Shown here: one piece after another, positions 1-5,184 of the stretch
Layout: the number at the start of each line of letters is the position of its first letter
Position numbering within the stretch: position 1 is the first letter of the stretch
Assembly: GCA_030426875.1 (NCBI GenBank)
Contig: JAUHXI010000109.1
Span: 1 to 5,360, forward strand
Direction: 5' to 3'
DNA from: a bacterium
Lineage (GTDB): Bacteria; Patescibacteriota; Gracilibacteria; UM-FILTER-43-11
Length of the DNA: 5,360 nucleotides
The notes under the pieces: model-generated
Seen by the model: only the letters and a program-made list of their open reading frames with translations
The model's database searches: none
What the model was told of the DNA's origin: nothing
Translations under genes and position numbers: made by a program

Positions 1-10
1 GCTCCTAAAA

Positions 11-43
11 TTTGATTAGTTCACACTGAACACTTAATTTAAG
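11..43 (+). promoter_or_regulatory. Candidate promoter of the Nudix gene (Bacteroidota-like)
   Basis: A TTTG at 11-14 is followed after 20 bases by TAATTTAA at 35-42. This resembles the Bacteroidota promoter pattern of TTTG at about -33 and TAnnTTTG at about -7, although the last two bases of the second box do not match. A start of transcription just after 43 would give a leader of roughly 20 bases before the ATG at 69. A short hairpin (GTTCA 19-23 with TGAAC 27-31) lies between the boxes. AT-rich sequence produces such matches by chance, so this is tentative. Confidence 0.3.
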
Positions 44-68
44 ACTCAATTGTCACGCCTCAAACCTT

Positions 69-467
69 ATGCTTAAATCAAAAAAAGCATCGGTATATAT
101 CTTCATTTTCAATGATCGAGGCGAACTATTGCTCCAATTGAGAGTTGCAAGTGACGATGACTATCCATTACATTGGGACTTCAGCGCAGCGGGCCATGTG
201 GAACCTGGGGAAAGCCCTGATGAAGCTGCCAATCGGGAATTGATGGAAGAGTTAGGAATTGAAACCCCGCTATCCTACACCAGTGAAGACGATTATCAGG
301 GGGAGGCAACGTATTTGTACAAAGGTCTGACTTCAACCGGCTTTAATCCTGGTTCAGAGGTTGAGTCCATAAAATTCACCTCGATTTTAGAAATACAAAA
401 TATGATTGAGGCAAAAGAAAAATTCCACCCAGAGTTTCTGTATTTATTTAATAAACTTTTTATATAA
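69..467 (+). CDS. Nudix hydrolase (MutT / IPP-isomerase-like fold)
   Basis: A complete 132-residue Nudix protein. The family hydrolyses nucleoside diphosphates linked to another moiety (NDP-sugars, oxidised nucleotides, dinucleoside polyphosphates and similar) in the cytoplasm with Mg2+ or Mn2+. The Nudix box is perfect: G42, E48, R56-E57, E60-E61 and G63 follow the GX5EX7REUXEEXGU pattern, with the metal-binding glutamates intact. The N-terminal strands (about residues 7-25, ending in LLLQ.R) and HWDFSAAGHV just before the box resemble the YfcD and isopentenyl-diphosphate-isomerase-like branch. At 132 residues it is near the minimum Nudix domain, and I see no extra domain or isomerase-specific active-site cysteine motif. 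The substrate cannot be told from sequence. The ATG at 69 has no Shine-Dalgarno sequence. The next gene starts 64 bp downstream and appears to have its own promoter. Family assignment is certain; specificity is unknown. Confidence 0.93.
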   Translation: MLKSKKASVYIFIFNDRGELLLQLRVASDDDYPLHWDFSAAGHVEPGESPDEAANRELMEELGIETPLSYTSEDDYQGEATYLYKGLTSTGFNPGSEVESIKFTSILEIQNMIEAKEKFHPEFLYLFNKLFI

Positions 468-494
468 AATATATAGCAAAACGGTTATTTTATA
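463..494 (+). repeat. AT-only inverted repeat at the end of the Nudix gene
   Basis: TATAAAATA at 463-471 and TATTTTATA at 486-494 are perfect 9-bp inverted arms around a 14-base loop. The left arm contains the TAA stop codon (465-467) of the Nudix gene. It could be a weak transcription stop, but it has no G-C pairs and no clean T-tract after it, so intrinsic termination is doubtful. Confidence 0.3.
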
Positions 495-505
495 GTTCTT
501 ATACG

Positions 506-524
506 CTATAATTCCACTATAATT
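506..524 (+). promoter_or_regulatory. Candidate -10 boxes for the lipoprotein gene, in direct repeat
   Basis: CTATAATT occurs twice, at 506-513 and 517-524, exactly 11 bp apart, so two perfect TATAAT hexamers (507-512 and 518-523) sit one helical turn apart, 8 to 19 bases before the ATG at 532. No good -35 box is visible at the usual distance. The first copy would leave a very short leader; the second would start transcription almost at the ATG. This suggests the lipoprotein gene has its own promoter, but AT-rich chance matches are common. Confidence 0.3.
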
Positions 525-531
525 AAATATT

Positions 532-1017
532 ATGAAAAAAATTCCCCTCCAAATTTTGCTATCTTTTTTAGCAGTCGCCATGCTCGCAGGTTGTGTAGAT
601 GATGAGCGATTAAACGATTCATCTCAAATGGGTGAAGTGGAACAATCAGTAATCACTGTTTGGGAATCAATCAATGAAACGACGTGGTACAAAACGGACG
701 ATTGGACCGGAGAAACATATGTTTTTTACACGGATCACAATGGCGATAAAAAGGCCATTCACCAGTATAATGGAAGTGGTGTTCGTATCACCTCAAGAGA
801 ATGGATTGATTTTGAGGTCATTGATGAAAAAGCCATTAAGATTGGTTTAGACATTTACGAATTGAATGAGGGCGATTTGGTTTCTGAGACATCAACCTTA
901 ACCTTATATGCAGAAGAGCCTTTGATCTATAATATGGCCTGTGGACCAATTGATATGGAAATCGTCAAAAGTGACGAATTCATTGTTGAAGATATACTTC
1001 AGCAGTGTGACAAGTAA
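532..1017 (+). CDS. Putative lipoprotein of unknown function, possibly surface-exposed
   Basis: A complete 161-residue protein with a type II signal peptide: Lys2-Lys3, a hydrophobic core at about 5-17, and lipobox LAGC at 18-21, so Cys21 should be lipidated and become the mature N-terminus. The mature protein begins C-V-D-D-E-R. Acidic residues straight after the cysteine resemble the export signal that sends Bacteroidota lipoproteins to the cell surface; an inner-leaflet location cannot be excluded. The remaining roughly 140 residues are acidic and rich in aromatics, with alternating hydrophobic residues suggesting a small beta-rich domain (about 45-145). Cys137 and Cys159 could form a disulfide. 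I recognise no enzymatic motif; a lipocalin-like fold is only a guess. The ATG has no Shine-Dalgarno sequence. A gap of 55 bp separates it from the next plus-strand gene, so the two may be co-transcribed. Lipoprotein status is firm; function is unknown. Confidence 0.85.
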   Translation: MKKIPLQILLSFLAVAMLAGCVDDERLNDSSQMGEVEQSVITVWESINETTWYKTDDWTGETYVFYTDHNGDKKAIHQYNGSGVRITSREWIDFEVIDEKAIKIGLDIYELNEGDLVSETSTLTLYAEEPLIYNMACGPIDMEIVKSDEFIVEDILQQCDK

Positions 1018-1072
1018 GGCAGTCGATTGATTGTCTTCAGTATGAAATTTTCCCCACAAATTAGCAAATAAA

Positions 1073-1375
1073 ATGAATAAAAACATCAGCGAATTAAATT
1101 TACATGATGCCAGTATCAGTAAAATTTCATACCTTTTGGGTGAAAACATACTTGAACTAAACATTTCCGCTTTTCTTGATGGTAAAAGTAAAAAAGGCAG
1201 GAATTGTGTATTAAAATTTACTGGCGTTGAGCTGATTAACATCCCTCATGTTAACCCCTGGGGATCGTCAAATTTTATACACACCGCTAAACAAGCAGGC
1301 AATAAATATATTATTGGGATGCAATCAGGAGATATGATAAAAATTACAGCCTCATCATTCACATTAATTGAGTAA
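1073..1375 (+). CDS. Hypothetical protein, 100 residues
   Basis: A complete small protein without signal peptide or membrane segment, so probably cytoplasmic. It starts with a polar N-terminus followed by LNLHDASISKI, and contains several alternating hydrophobic stretches that suggest a small beta-sandwich (about residues 8-35, 44-57, 78-98), with the motif NPWGSS at about 61-66. The Leu-His-Asp-Ala-x-Ile opening resembles small orphan proteins and immunity-type proteins found in many bacteria, but I cannot name the family with confidence. The ATG follows an A-rich leader with no Shine-Dalgarno sequence. It lies 55 bp after the lipoprotein gene on the same strand and may share its transcript. 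Coding status is supported by position, the convergent neighbour only 18 bp away, and a protein-like composition; the opposite-strand frame over 904-1242 is low-complexity and looks like a shadow. Confidence 0.68.
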   Translation: MNKNISELNLHDASISKISYLLGENILELNISAFLDGKSKKGRNCVLKFTGVELINIPHVNPWGSSNFIHTAKQAGNKYIIGMQSGDMIKITASSFTLIE

Positions 1376-1396
1376 CCATAGGGTTCAATTTACTCA
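1369..1396. terminator. Possible bidirectional hairpin between convergent genes
   Basis: TGAGTAA (1369-1375) and TTACTCA (1390-1396) form perfect 7-bp arms around a 14-base loop. Each arm contains the stop codon of one convergent gene: TAA at 1373-1375 on plus and TGA at 1396-1394 on minus. An alternative, overlapping pairing joins ATTGA and ACC with GGT and TCAAT. There is no strong T-tract on either side, so a rho-independent terminator is only possible, not shown. Confidence 0.3.
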
Positions 1397-2761
1397 TTTG
1401 ATCACCACCGTCTTCACATTCACAAACGCCTTCATTCCGTAATGACTCAGCTCCCGTCCATAGCCGGACTTCTTCACCCCGCCAAACGGTAGGCGAGGGT
1501 CTGATTTGACCATGCTGTTCACAAAAACGGCTCCCGCATCGATTTGAGGAATGAGTTGCTTTGCCTTTTCTAAATCTCGCGTCCATAGCGAAGCCCCCAA
1601 TCCAAACGGCGTGTCATTGGCCACTTGAATCGCTTCCTCAGCATTTTTCACTTTGATCACCAGAGCCACAGGACCAAAAAATTCTTCTGCATAAGCGGGC
1701 ATTCCCTTTTGAATGTTGACTAGAATCGTTGGTTCATAAAAGGCGCCCTCTCGATTCAGCGCCTTGCCTCCCGTCACAATCTTAGCCCCTTTTTCAACCG
1801 AATTTTGAACCATGCTGTCCAACTCTTCCAAGGCTTTTTCGCTCGAAAGTGGTCCCATGGTTGTCGCTTCATCCATCGGATCACCCACGATTTGAGATTC
1901 AAAATGAGCTTTGAATTGCTCCAAAAACGAATCATAAATGGACTCCTCCACAATAAAGCGCTTGGCTGCAATGCAGCTCTGTCCCGCATTCTGTAATCGA
2001 GCCGTCGCGGCTGTTTCGCAACTCAACTCCACATCCGCATCAGCCAACACAATAAAGGGGTCACTCCCACCCAACTCCAAAACGGTTGGCTTGATCTTCC
2101 GCCCCGACTGCATGGCCACCTGGCTTCCAGCATGCTCACTTCCCGTTAGAGTGCAGGCTTTGACTCGGTCATCTTCAATGATCATCTCTACCTGATTTGA
2201 GCCAATCAGTAAACTTTGAAAACAGCCCTCCGGAAAACCGGCGTCTCGGGTGGCTTCTTCAATCAAAAGGCTGCACTCAGGCACGTTGCTGGCATGTTTT
2301 AAAAGCCCCACATTCCCAGCCATCAAAGCCGGCGCTAAAAACCGAAAAACCTGCCAGAAGGGATAATTCCAAGGCATCACCGCGAGCACGATGCCAAGGG
2401 GGTCAAAACGGACATAGCTCTCAGCATCGTCTGTTGCCACCATTTCATTTTTAAGAATGGACTCCGTCTCATTCGCGTAATACTCACAAACCCAGGCACA
2501 TTTTTCAACCTCGCCCACGGCTTGAGAAATTGGCTTCCCCATCTCCATTGCAATCGCTTTAGCATAACGATTTTTATTTTTCTTAAGCACCTCGGCCAAA
2601 TTCAGCATCAACGTTTTACGAGCTTCAATCGACGTTTTTTTCCATCGTTCAAATTGAAACTGGCCTGTTTCTATTTTTTGTAGAATTTCACCCTCGTTCA
2701 AAGCTTCATATTCTTTGATAACTTGCCCGGTAGCAGGATTGATGGACGTGATTTTTGACAT
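1394..2761 (-). CDS. sad: Succinate-semialdehyde dehydrogenase, Sad/YneI type (NAD-dependent)
   Basis: A complete 455-residue aldehyde dehydrogenase; the Sad/YneI group is about 455-462 residues. It oxidises an aldehyde, most likely succinic semialdehyde, to the acid with NAD(P)+ in the cytoplasm. Seen directly: Asn132 in MPWNYPFW (oxyanion hole), Lys155 in LLKHASN, the cofactor-loop glycine in TLTGSEHAG (about 204-212), general-base Glu229 in LELGGSDPF, catalytic Cys263 in GQSCIAAKR, Glu360 in EEFFGP, and the C-terminal LPFGGVKKSGYGRELSHYG (424-442). The KHA motif, LELGGSDPFIVL and the FGGVKKSG-GRELSH ending match E. coli Sad (YneI) closely. The GabD-type second cysteine two residues after the catalytic one is absent (Ala265). 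It is the second gene of an operon, 47 bp after the ThDP enzyme gene. The ATG at 2761 is preceded by AT-rich sequence with at best a weak ribosome site. Enzyme class is certain; succinic semialdehyde as substrate and NAD preference are inferred. Confidence 0.92.
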   Translation of the reverse strand: MSKITSINPATGQVIKEYEALNEGEILQKIETGQFQFERWKKTSIEARKTLMLNLAEVLKKNKNRYAKAIAMEMGKPISQAVGEVEKCAWVCEYYANETESILKNEMVATDDAESYVRFDPLGIVLAVMPWNYPFWQVFRFLAPALMAGNVGLLKHASNVPECSLLIEEATRDAGFPEGCFQSLLIGSNQVEMIIEDDRVKACTLTGSEHAGSQVAMQSGRKIKPTVLELGGSDPFIVLADADVELSCETAATARLQNAGQSCIAAKRFIVEESIYDSFLEQFKAHFESQIVGDPMDEATTMGPLSSEKALEELDSMVQNSVEKGAKIVTGGKALNREGAFYEPTILVNIQKGMPAYAEEFFGPVALVIKVKNAEEAIQVANDTPFGLGASLWTRDLEKAKQLIPQIDAGAVFVNSMVKSDPRLPFGGVKKSGYGRELSHYGMKAFVNVKTVVIK

Positions 2762-2808
2762 GCTTCTACAGTGCTTAAATACTAAAAAAATAACGTTTCA
2801 TTTCATAC

Positions 2809-4449
2809 TCAAGGACAGGACTTTTCCATTAAATCTTGATGCAAAAGACGGTGATTGTCTGAGTAGTCTAACGGCACGTCGATCACATGAACCCCGCCCA
2901 TTTCAAAGGCTTTTTCTAAGGTTGGCACAAAACTTTCCACCGACTTGATGTGATGTCCCGTGGCCCCAAAGCTTTCGGCATATTTAACAAAATCAGGATT
3001 GCCATAGTCGAGCCCAAAATTTTCAAGCCCCATTCCCTCTTGCTTCCACTTGATCATGCCATAGGCATTGTCATTGAGTACAATAACCACTAAATCCAAT
3101 TTTAAACGAACCGCTGTTTCAAGTTCCTGAGAGTTCATCATAAAGCCCCCATCCCCCGAAACTGAAATCACTTTTTTATTGGGATAGATGAGCTTTGCTG
3201 CGATGGCAGAGGGCAGTCCTGCTCCCATGGTGGCTAAGGCATTGTCCAGTAGTAGTGTATTAGGAGCCTTGGCTTTATAGTGCCGTGCGAACCATAATTT
3301 ATACATGCCATTATCCAGGGCCACAATGTCCTCATCTCCCATGACTCTTCTGATGTCAGCCAAAATACGTACCGGTTTCATGGGGAATTCTGAAGCCTCC
3401 ATTCCCGCACTTGTTTTTAAATCCACTTGCTGTTTGACCGTCATGAAATAGTCGAAATCCCAATGACTCTGTTTTTCTAACGTTTCAGAAATCTGCCAGA
3501 TGGCATTGGCAATGTCACCCACCACTTCGTGATGTGGAAAATAAACCGCATCCACTTCTGCTGAAAAAAAGTTGATGTGGATGACCTTTCGCTTGTCGCC
3601 TTGCTGCATGATGAAAGGTGGCTTTTCAATCGAATCGTGCCCTACATTGATGATTAAGTCTGCTTTGTCGATGGCACAATGCACATAGTCATTGGCAGAA
3701 AGAGCGGTGGTGCCTAAAAAAAGCGGGTGACTTTCATCCACCACCCCCTTACCCATTTGAGTATCTACAAAAGGAATTTCTAGTACATCAACCAAATGTC
3801 GAAGCATTTTTGAGGTCAATTTACGGTTGGACCCAGCTCCAATCAATAAGAGAGGGGATTTAGCGTCTCTTATCATGTCAACGGCTATCGTTATAGCTTT
3901 TTGCTCAGCGATGGGTCGTCGAATTGTATTGACGTCCATCACATGAGCTTCGGTTTCTTCGCGTGCAATGTCTTCAGGAAACTCAATATGAACCGCCCCA
4001 GGACGCTCTTCCTCGGCCACTTTAAAACTCTTTCGAACAGTGGCTGGAATGTTATTTCCATTCACCAATTGCCGGCTGAATTTGGTCAAAGGTTTCATCA
4101 TGTCTACAATTTCCACGATTTGAAACTCACCTTGCTTACTCTTTTTGATGGGTTTTTGGCCCGTGATCATCAGCATGGGCATGGCAGCCAACTGAGCGTA
4201 GGCTGCTGCGGTCACAAAATTGGTGGCTCCAGGCCCCAAGGTTGAAAGGCAAACCCCAGCCTTCCCCGTGAGTCGCCCATAAGTAGCGGCCATAAAACCA
4301 GCTGCTTGCTCATGTCGGGTTAAAATGAGCCGAATATTGGAATTACGAATGGACTCAAGCATGTCTAGATTTTCTTCCCCAGGAATGCCGAAAATAAATT
4401 CCACTCCTTCATTTTCAAGCGATTTTATGAACAGATCAGAAGCTTTCAT
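2809..4449 (-). CDS. Acetolactate synthase-family ThDP enzyme (possible 2-oxoacid decarboxylase)
   Basis: A complete 546-residue thiamine-diphosphate enzyme with the three-domain layout of acetolactate synthase: N-terminal pyrimidine-binding domain (about 1-165), central domain (about 185-320) and C-terminal ThDP/Mg domain (about 375-525). Seen directly: FGIPGEEN at 20-27, catalytic Glu47 in TRHEQAAGF, LSTLGPGATN at 68-77, F109-Q110 as in acetohydroxyacid synthases, TQMGKG at 230-235, TMGAGLPSA at 407-415, and the GDG (432-434) to NDN (459-461) metal and ThDP motif. The C-terminal FVKYAESFGATG and DVPLDYSDN resemble the catabolic AlsS of Bacillus. The usual reaction would be two pyruvate to 2-acetolactate plus CO2. 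No small regulatory subunit or acetolactate decarboxylase gene lies in the window. It leads an operon with the Sad-type dehydrogenase, which makes a 2-oxoglutarate decarboxylase role a real alternative. The ATG at 4449 has no Shine-Dalgarno sequence. Family is firm; substrate is open. Confidence 0.92.
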   Translation of the reverse strand: MKASDLFIKSLENEGVEFIFGIPGEENLDMLESIRNSNIRLILTRHEQAAGFMAATYGRLTGKAGVCLSTLGPGATNFVTAAAYAQLAAMPMLMITGQKPIKKSKQGEFQIVEIVDMMKPLTKFSRQLVNGNNIPATVRKSFKVAEEERPGAVHIEFPEDIAREETEAHVMDVNTIRRPIAEQKAITIAVDMIRDAKSPLLLIGAGSNRKLTSKMLRHLVDVLEIPFVDTQMGKGVVDESHPLFLGTTALSANDYVHCAIDKADLIINVGHDSIEKPPFIMQQGDKRKVIHINFFSAEVDAVYFPHHEVVGDIANAIWQISETLEKQSHWDFDYFMTVKQQVDLKTSAGMEASEFPMKPVRILADIRRVMGDEDIVALDNGMYKLWFARHYKAKAPNTLLLDNALATMGAGLPSAIAAKLIYPNKKVISVSGDGGFMMNSQELETAVRLKLDLVVIVLNDNAYGMIKWKQEGMGLENFGLDYGNPDFVKYAESFGATGHHIKSVESFVPTLEKAFEMGGVHVIDVPLDYSDNHRLLHQDLMEKSCP

Positions 4450-4473
4450 TTGTTTTAATTTAGATTCATACCC

Positions 4474-4501
4474 ATTCTACACCTGGCATTTTGAGTCGCA
4501 A
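4474..4501 (-). promoter_or_regulatory. Candidate promoter of the ThDP enzyme - dehydrogenase operon
   Basis: On the minus strand, TTGCGA (4501-4496) and TAGAAT (4479-4474) are separated by 16 bases and match the sigma70-type consensus in four and five of six positions. Transcription would start near 4467, giving a leader of about 17 bases before the ATG at 4449. If the organism is a Bacteroidota its consensus differs (TAnnTTTG), which lowers confidence. Confidence 0.35.
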
Positions 4502-4537
4502 TCTTTTTTTGTGAGCAAGGCTACCATCATAAATTTG

Positions 4538-4561
4538 AGGCTAGATTATATAGTCTAGCCT
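4538..4561. promoter_or_regulatory. 24-bp palindrome upstream of the operon, possible operator
   Basis: AGGCTAGA at 4538-4545 is mirrored by TCTAGCCT at 4554-4561 around the centre TTATATAG; only one symmetric pair (T4546 and G4553) is not Watson-Crick, and it would be a G-T pair in RNA. The element lies about 90-110 bp upstream of the operon start and about 37 bp upstream of the candidate -35 box. No T-tract follows it on either strand, so a dimeric regulator's binding site is more likely than a terminator. No regulator gene is visible in the window. Confidence 0.45.
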
Positions 4562-4593
4562 TCACCAAATCTCATTAGAATTTACGATTCCTG

Positions 4594-4669
4594 ATGACTG
4601 ATTTTTGATTTATGATTTTTCTCATTTCATCATTCTAAAATCTCAAATCAAAAATTACTAGTCAGTCAT
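4594..4669. repeat. AT-rich long imperfect inverted repeat
   Basis: ATGACTGA plus TTTTTGATTT (4594-4611) pairs with AAATCAAAAA (4645-4654) and TCAGTCAT (4662-4669). The 8-bp and 10-bp helices are both perfect and are separated only by a 7-base insertion (4655-4661) in the right arm. A further inner pairing joins GATTTT (4614-4619) with AAAATC (4637-4642). The whole can fold as a 76-base hairpin on either strand. It may be a dispersed intergenic repeat; as it lies downstream of the tRNA on the minus strand it could also act in 3'-end formation. Confidence 0.55.
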
Positions 4670-4702
4670 TATAAAAATCAATCCACAGCTGCAGTTAAAC
4701 GG

Positions 4703-4769
4703 ACCTCCCCCCGCAAAATGCGAGGTAGAGGGCGAACGTAGTGAGGAGAGGAGGATATTTTGTGGAGAG
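4703..4769. repeat. GC-rich structured intergenic repeat, outer part
   Basis: A local hairpin forms from ACCT (4703-4706), CGCA (4712-4715), TGCG (4719-4722) and AGGT (4723-4726). Alternatively, 4707-4719 (six C, then GCAAAAT) pairs with 4757-4769 (ATTTTGTGGAGAG) over 13 positions with two mismatches and one G-T pair. The purine-rich interior (GAGG and GGAG words) is unlike the AT-rich surroundings. It resembles the C-rich / GCAAAATGCG type of dispersed intergenic repeats seen in many bacterial genomes, though I cannot assign a named family. Confidence 0.45.
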
Positions 4770-4772
4770 GGA

Positions 4773-4845
4773 GCAAACGCATGCGTAGGCTGGGCGACGG
4801 AAGTTCTGGAAAGAGATTCATTCGTAAGCCGAAGCATGCGTTTGC
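4773..4845. repeat. Perfect 12-bp inverted repeat abutting the tRNA 3' end
   Basis: GCAAACGCATGC (4773-4784) and GCATGCGTTTGC (4834-4845) are exact inverted copies. Inside them GGCT (4788-4791) pairs with AGCC (4827-4830), leaving a 35-base loop. The right arm ends two bases from the encoded CCA of the tRNA on the minus strand. The stem could mark the tRNA transcript's 3' end or be part of a GC-rich element inserted beside the tRNA. There is no T-tract straight after the left arm, so a standard terminator is not supported. Confidence 0.55.
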
Positions 4846-4847
4846 GA

Positions 4848-4923
4848 TGGTCGGAGTGACAGGGCTCGAACCTGCGACCACACGACCCCCAGCCGTGTAT
4901 TCTACCAACTGAACTACACTCCG
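4848..4923 (-). tRNA. tRNA-Pro (anticodon GGG)
   Basis: A complete 76-base cloverleaf on the minus strand. The 7-bp acceptor stem (CGGAGTG, 4923-4917, with CACTCCG, 4858-4852) pairs perfectly, with the C1-G72 pair typical of bacterial tRNA-Pro. The D stem is GTTC/GAAT, the anticodon stem CACGG/TCGTG, and the seven-base loop CTGGGGG gives anticodon GGG (4890-4888), read as proline (CCC, CCU). The T arm has stem GCAGG/CCTGT and loop TTCGAGC. The discriminator is A (4851) and the CCA end is encoded (4850-4848). It appears to be a single tRNA gene, not part of a cluster. Read on the plus strand the region yields only meaningless short frames. Confidence 0.95.
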
Positions 4924-4928
4924 ACAAA

Positions 4929-4963
4929 AAAATACTACTTAAATTTGCAATAATGGGCAAATG
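4929..4963 (-). promoter_or_regulatory. Weak candidate promoter of the tRNA
   Basis: On the minus strand a TTTG lies about 20 bases before TAGTATTT, which sits within about ten bases of the mature tRNA 5' end. This is a partial match to the Bacteroidota TTTG / TAnnTTTG arrangement. The spacer and leader are AT-rich, so the match may be chance. Confidence 0.22.
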
Positions 4964-5059
4964 AAATTATTCTATTTTTAATTTCAGCACCGTGAATAAT
5001 AAATCATGTGACGCACCTTCCTACTCTTATAAAAAGATGACAACCTTCTAGAAATGGCT

Positions 5060-5139
5060 AGTGATGAGTGATTAGTCCAAATATTTTTAACTTCGCTAAA
5101 AACAAAAAACTGATCACAGATCACTCACCTCTGATCACT
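5060..5139. repeat. Second AT-rich inverted repeat with GATCAC repeats
   Basis: Nested complementary segments are present: AGTGAT (5060-5065) with ATCACT (5134-5139), TGAGTGAT (5065-5072) with ATCACTCA (5120-5127), and AGT (5074-5076) with ACT (5109-5111). In the middle TTTTTA (5084-5089) faces TAAAAA (5097-5102). The right side contains GATCAC three times (5112, 5119, 5133). The left arm word TGAGTGATTAGT (5065-5076) matches the minus strand of the first AT-rich repeat (4668-4657) at 10 of 12 bases. It lies in the spacer between the tRNA and the PRC-barrel gene. Confidence 0.45.
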
Positions 5140-5184
5140 CTCAAGATAAAGCAAGATGCGTGAGGTCATATAATAATTAATAAA

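Larger units (their letters stand above)
4450..4847. other. Non-coding region between the operon and the tRNA
   Basis: About 400 bases without a credible protein gene. From left to right it holds the operon's leader and candidate promoter, a 24-bp palindrome, an AT-rich long inverted repeat, and a GC-rich block full of complementary segments next to the tRNA 3' end. The short reading frames that cross this block and the tRNA on the minus strand have no family resemblance and are by-products of the repeat. Confidence 0.7.

Noticed and set aside
904..1242. 112-codon minus-strand frame opposite the lipoprotein and the small protein
   Set aside because: It spans the ends of two plus-strand genes, is Phe/Leu-rich and low in complexity, and shows no family resemblance.
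1774..2565. Several open frames of 60-85 codons within the dehydrogenase gene
   Set aside because: All overlap the intact aldehyde dehydrogenase in other frames and have unnatural compositions.
3901..4245. 114-codon plus-strand frame inside the ThDP enzyme gene
   Set aside because: It lies wholly antisense to a clear, conserved coding region, so it is a shadow of that gene.
4848..4923. tRNA-Pro as an integration site with a duplicated 3' end
   Set aside because: I found no second copy of the tRNA 3' end in the window and no integrase gene; the inserted-element idea rests only on the repeats.
4658..4960. Two minus-strand open frames (100 and 76 codons) crossing the tRNA
   Set aside because: They read straight through the tRNA-Pro and the GC-rich repeat and have proline/serine/arginine-rich, repeat-derived composition with no recognisable domain.
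5046..5053. TTCTAGAA perfect 8-bp palindrome
   Set aside because: It is too short and AT-rich to support a regulatory call by itself.
5060..5139. CRISPR-like array suggested by repeated GATCAC words
   Set aside because: The units are six bases with irregular spacing and no spacers of constant length, and no cas gene is present.
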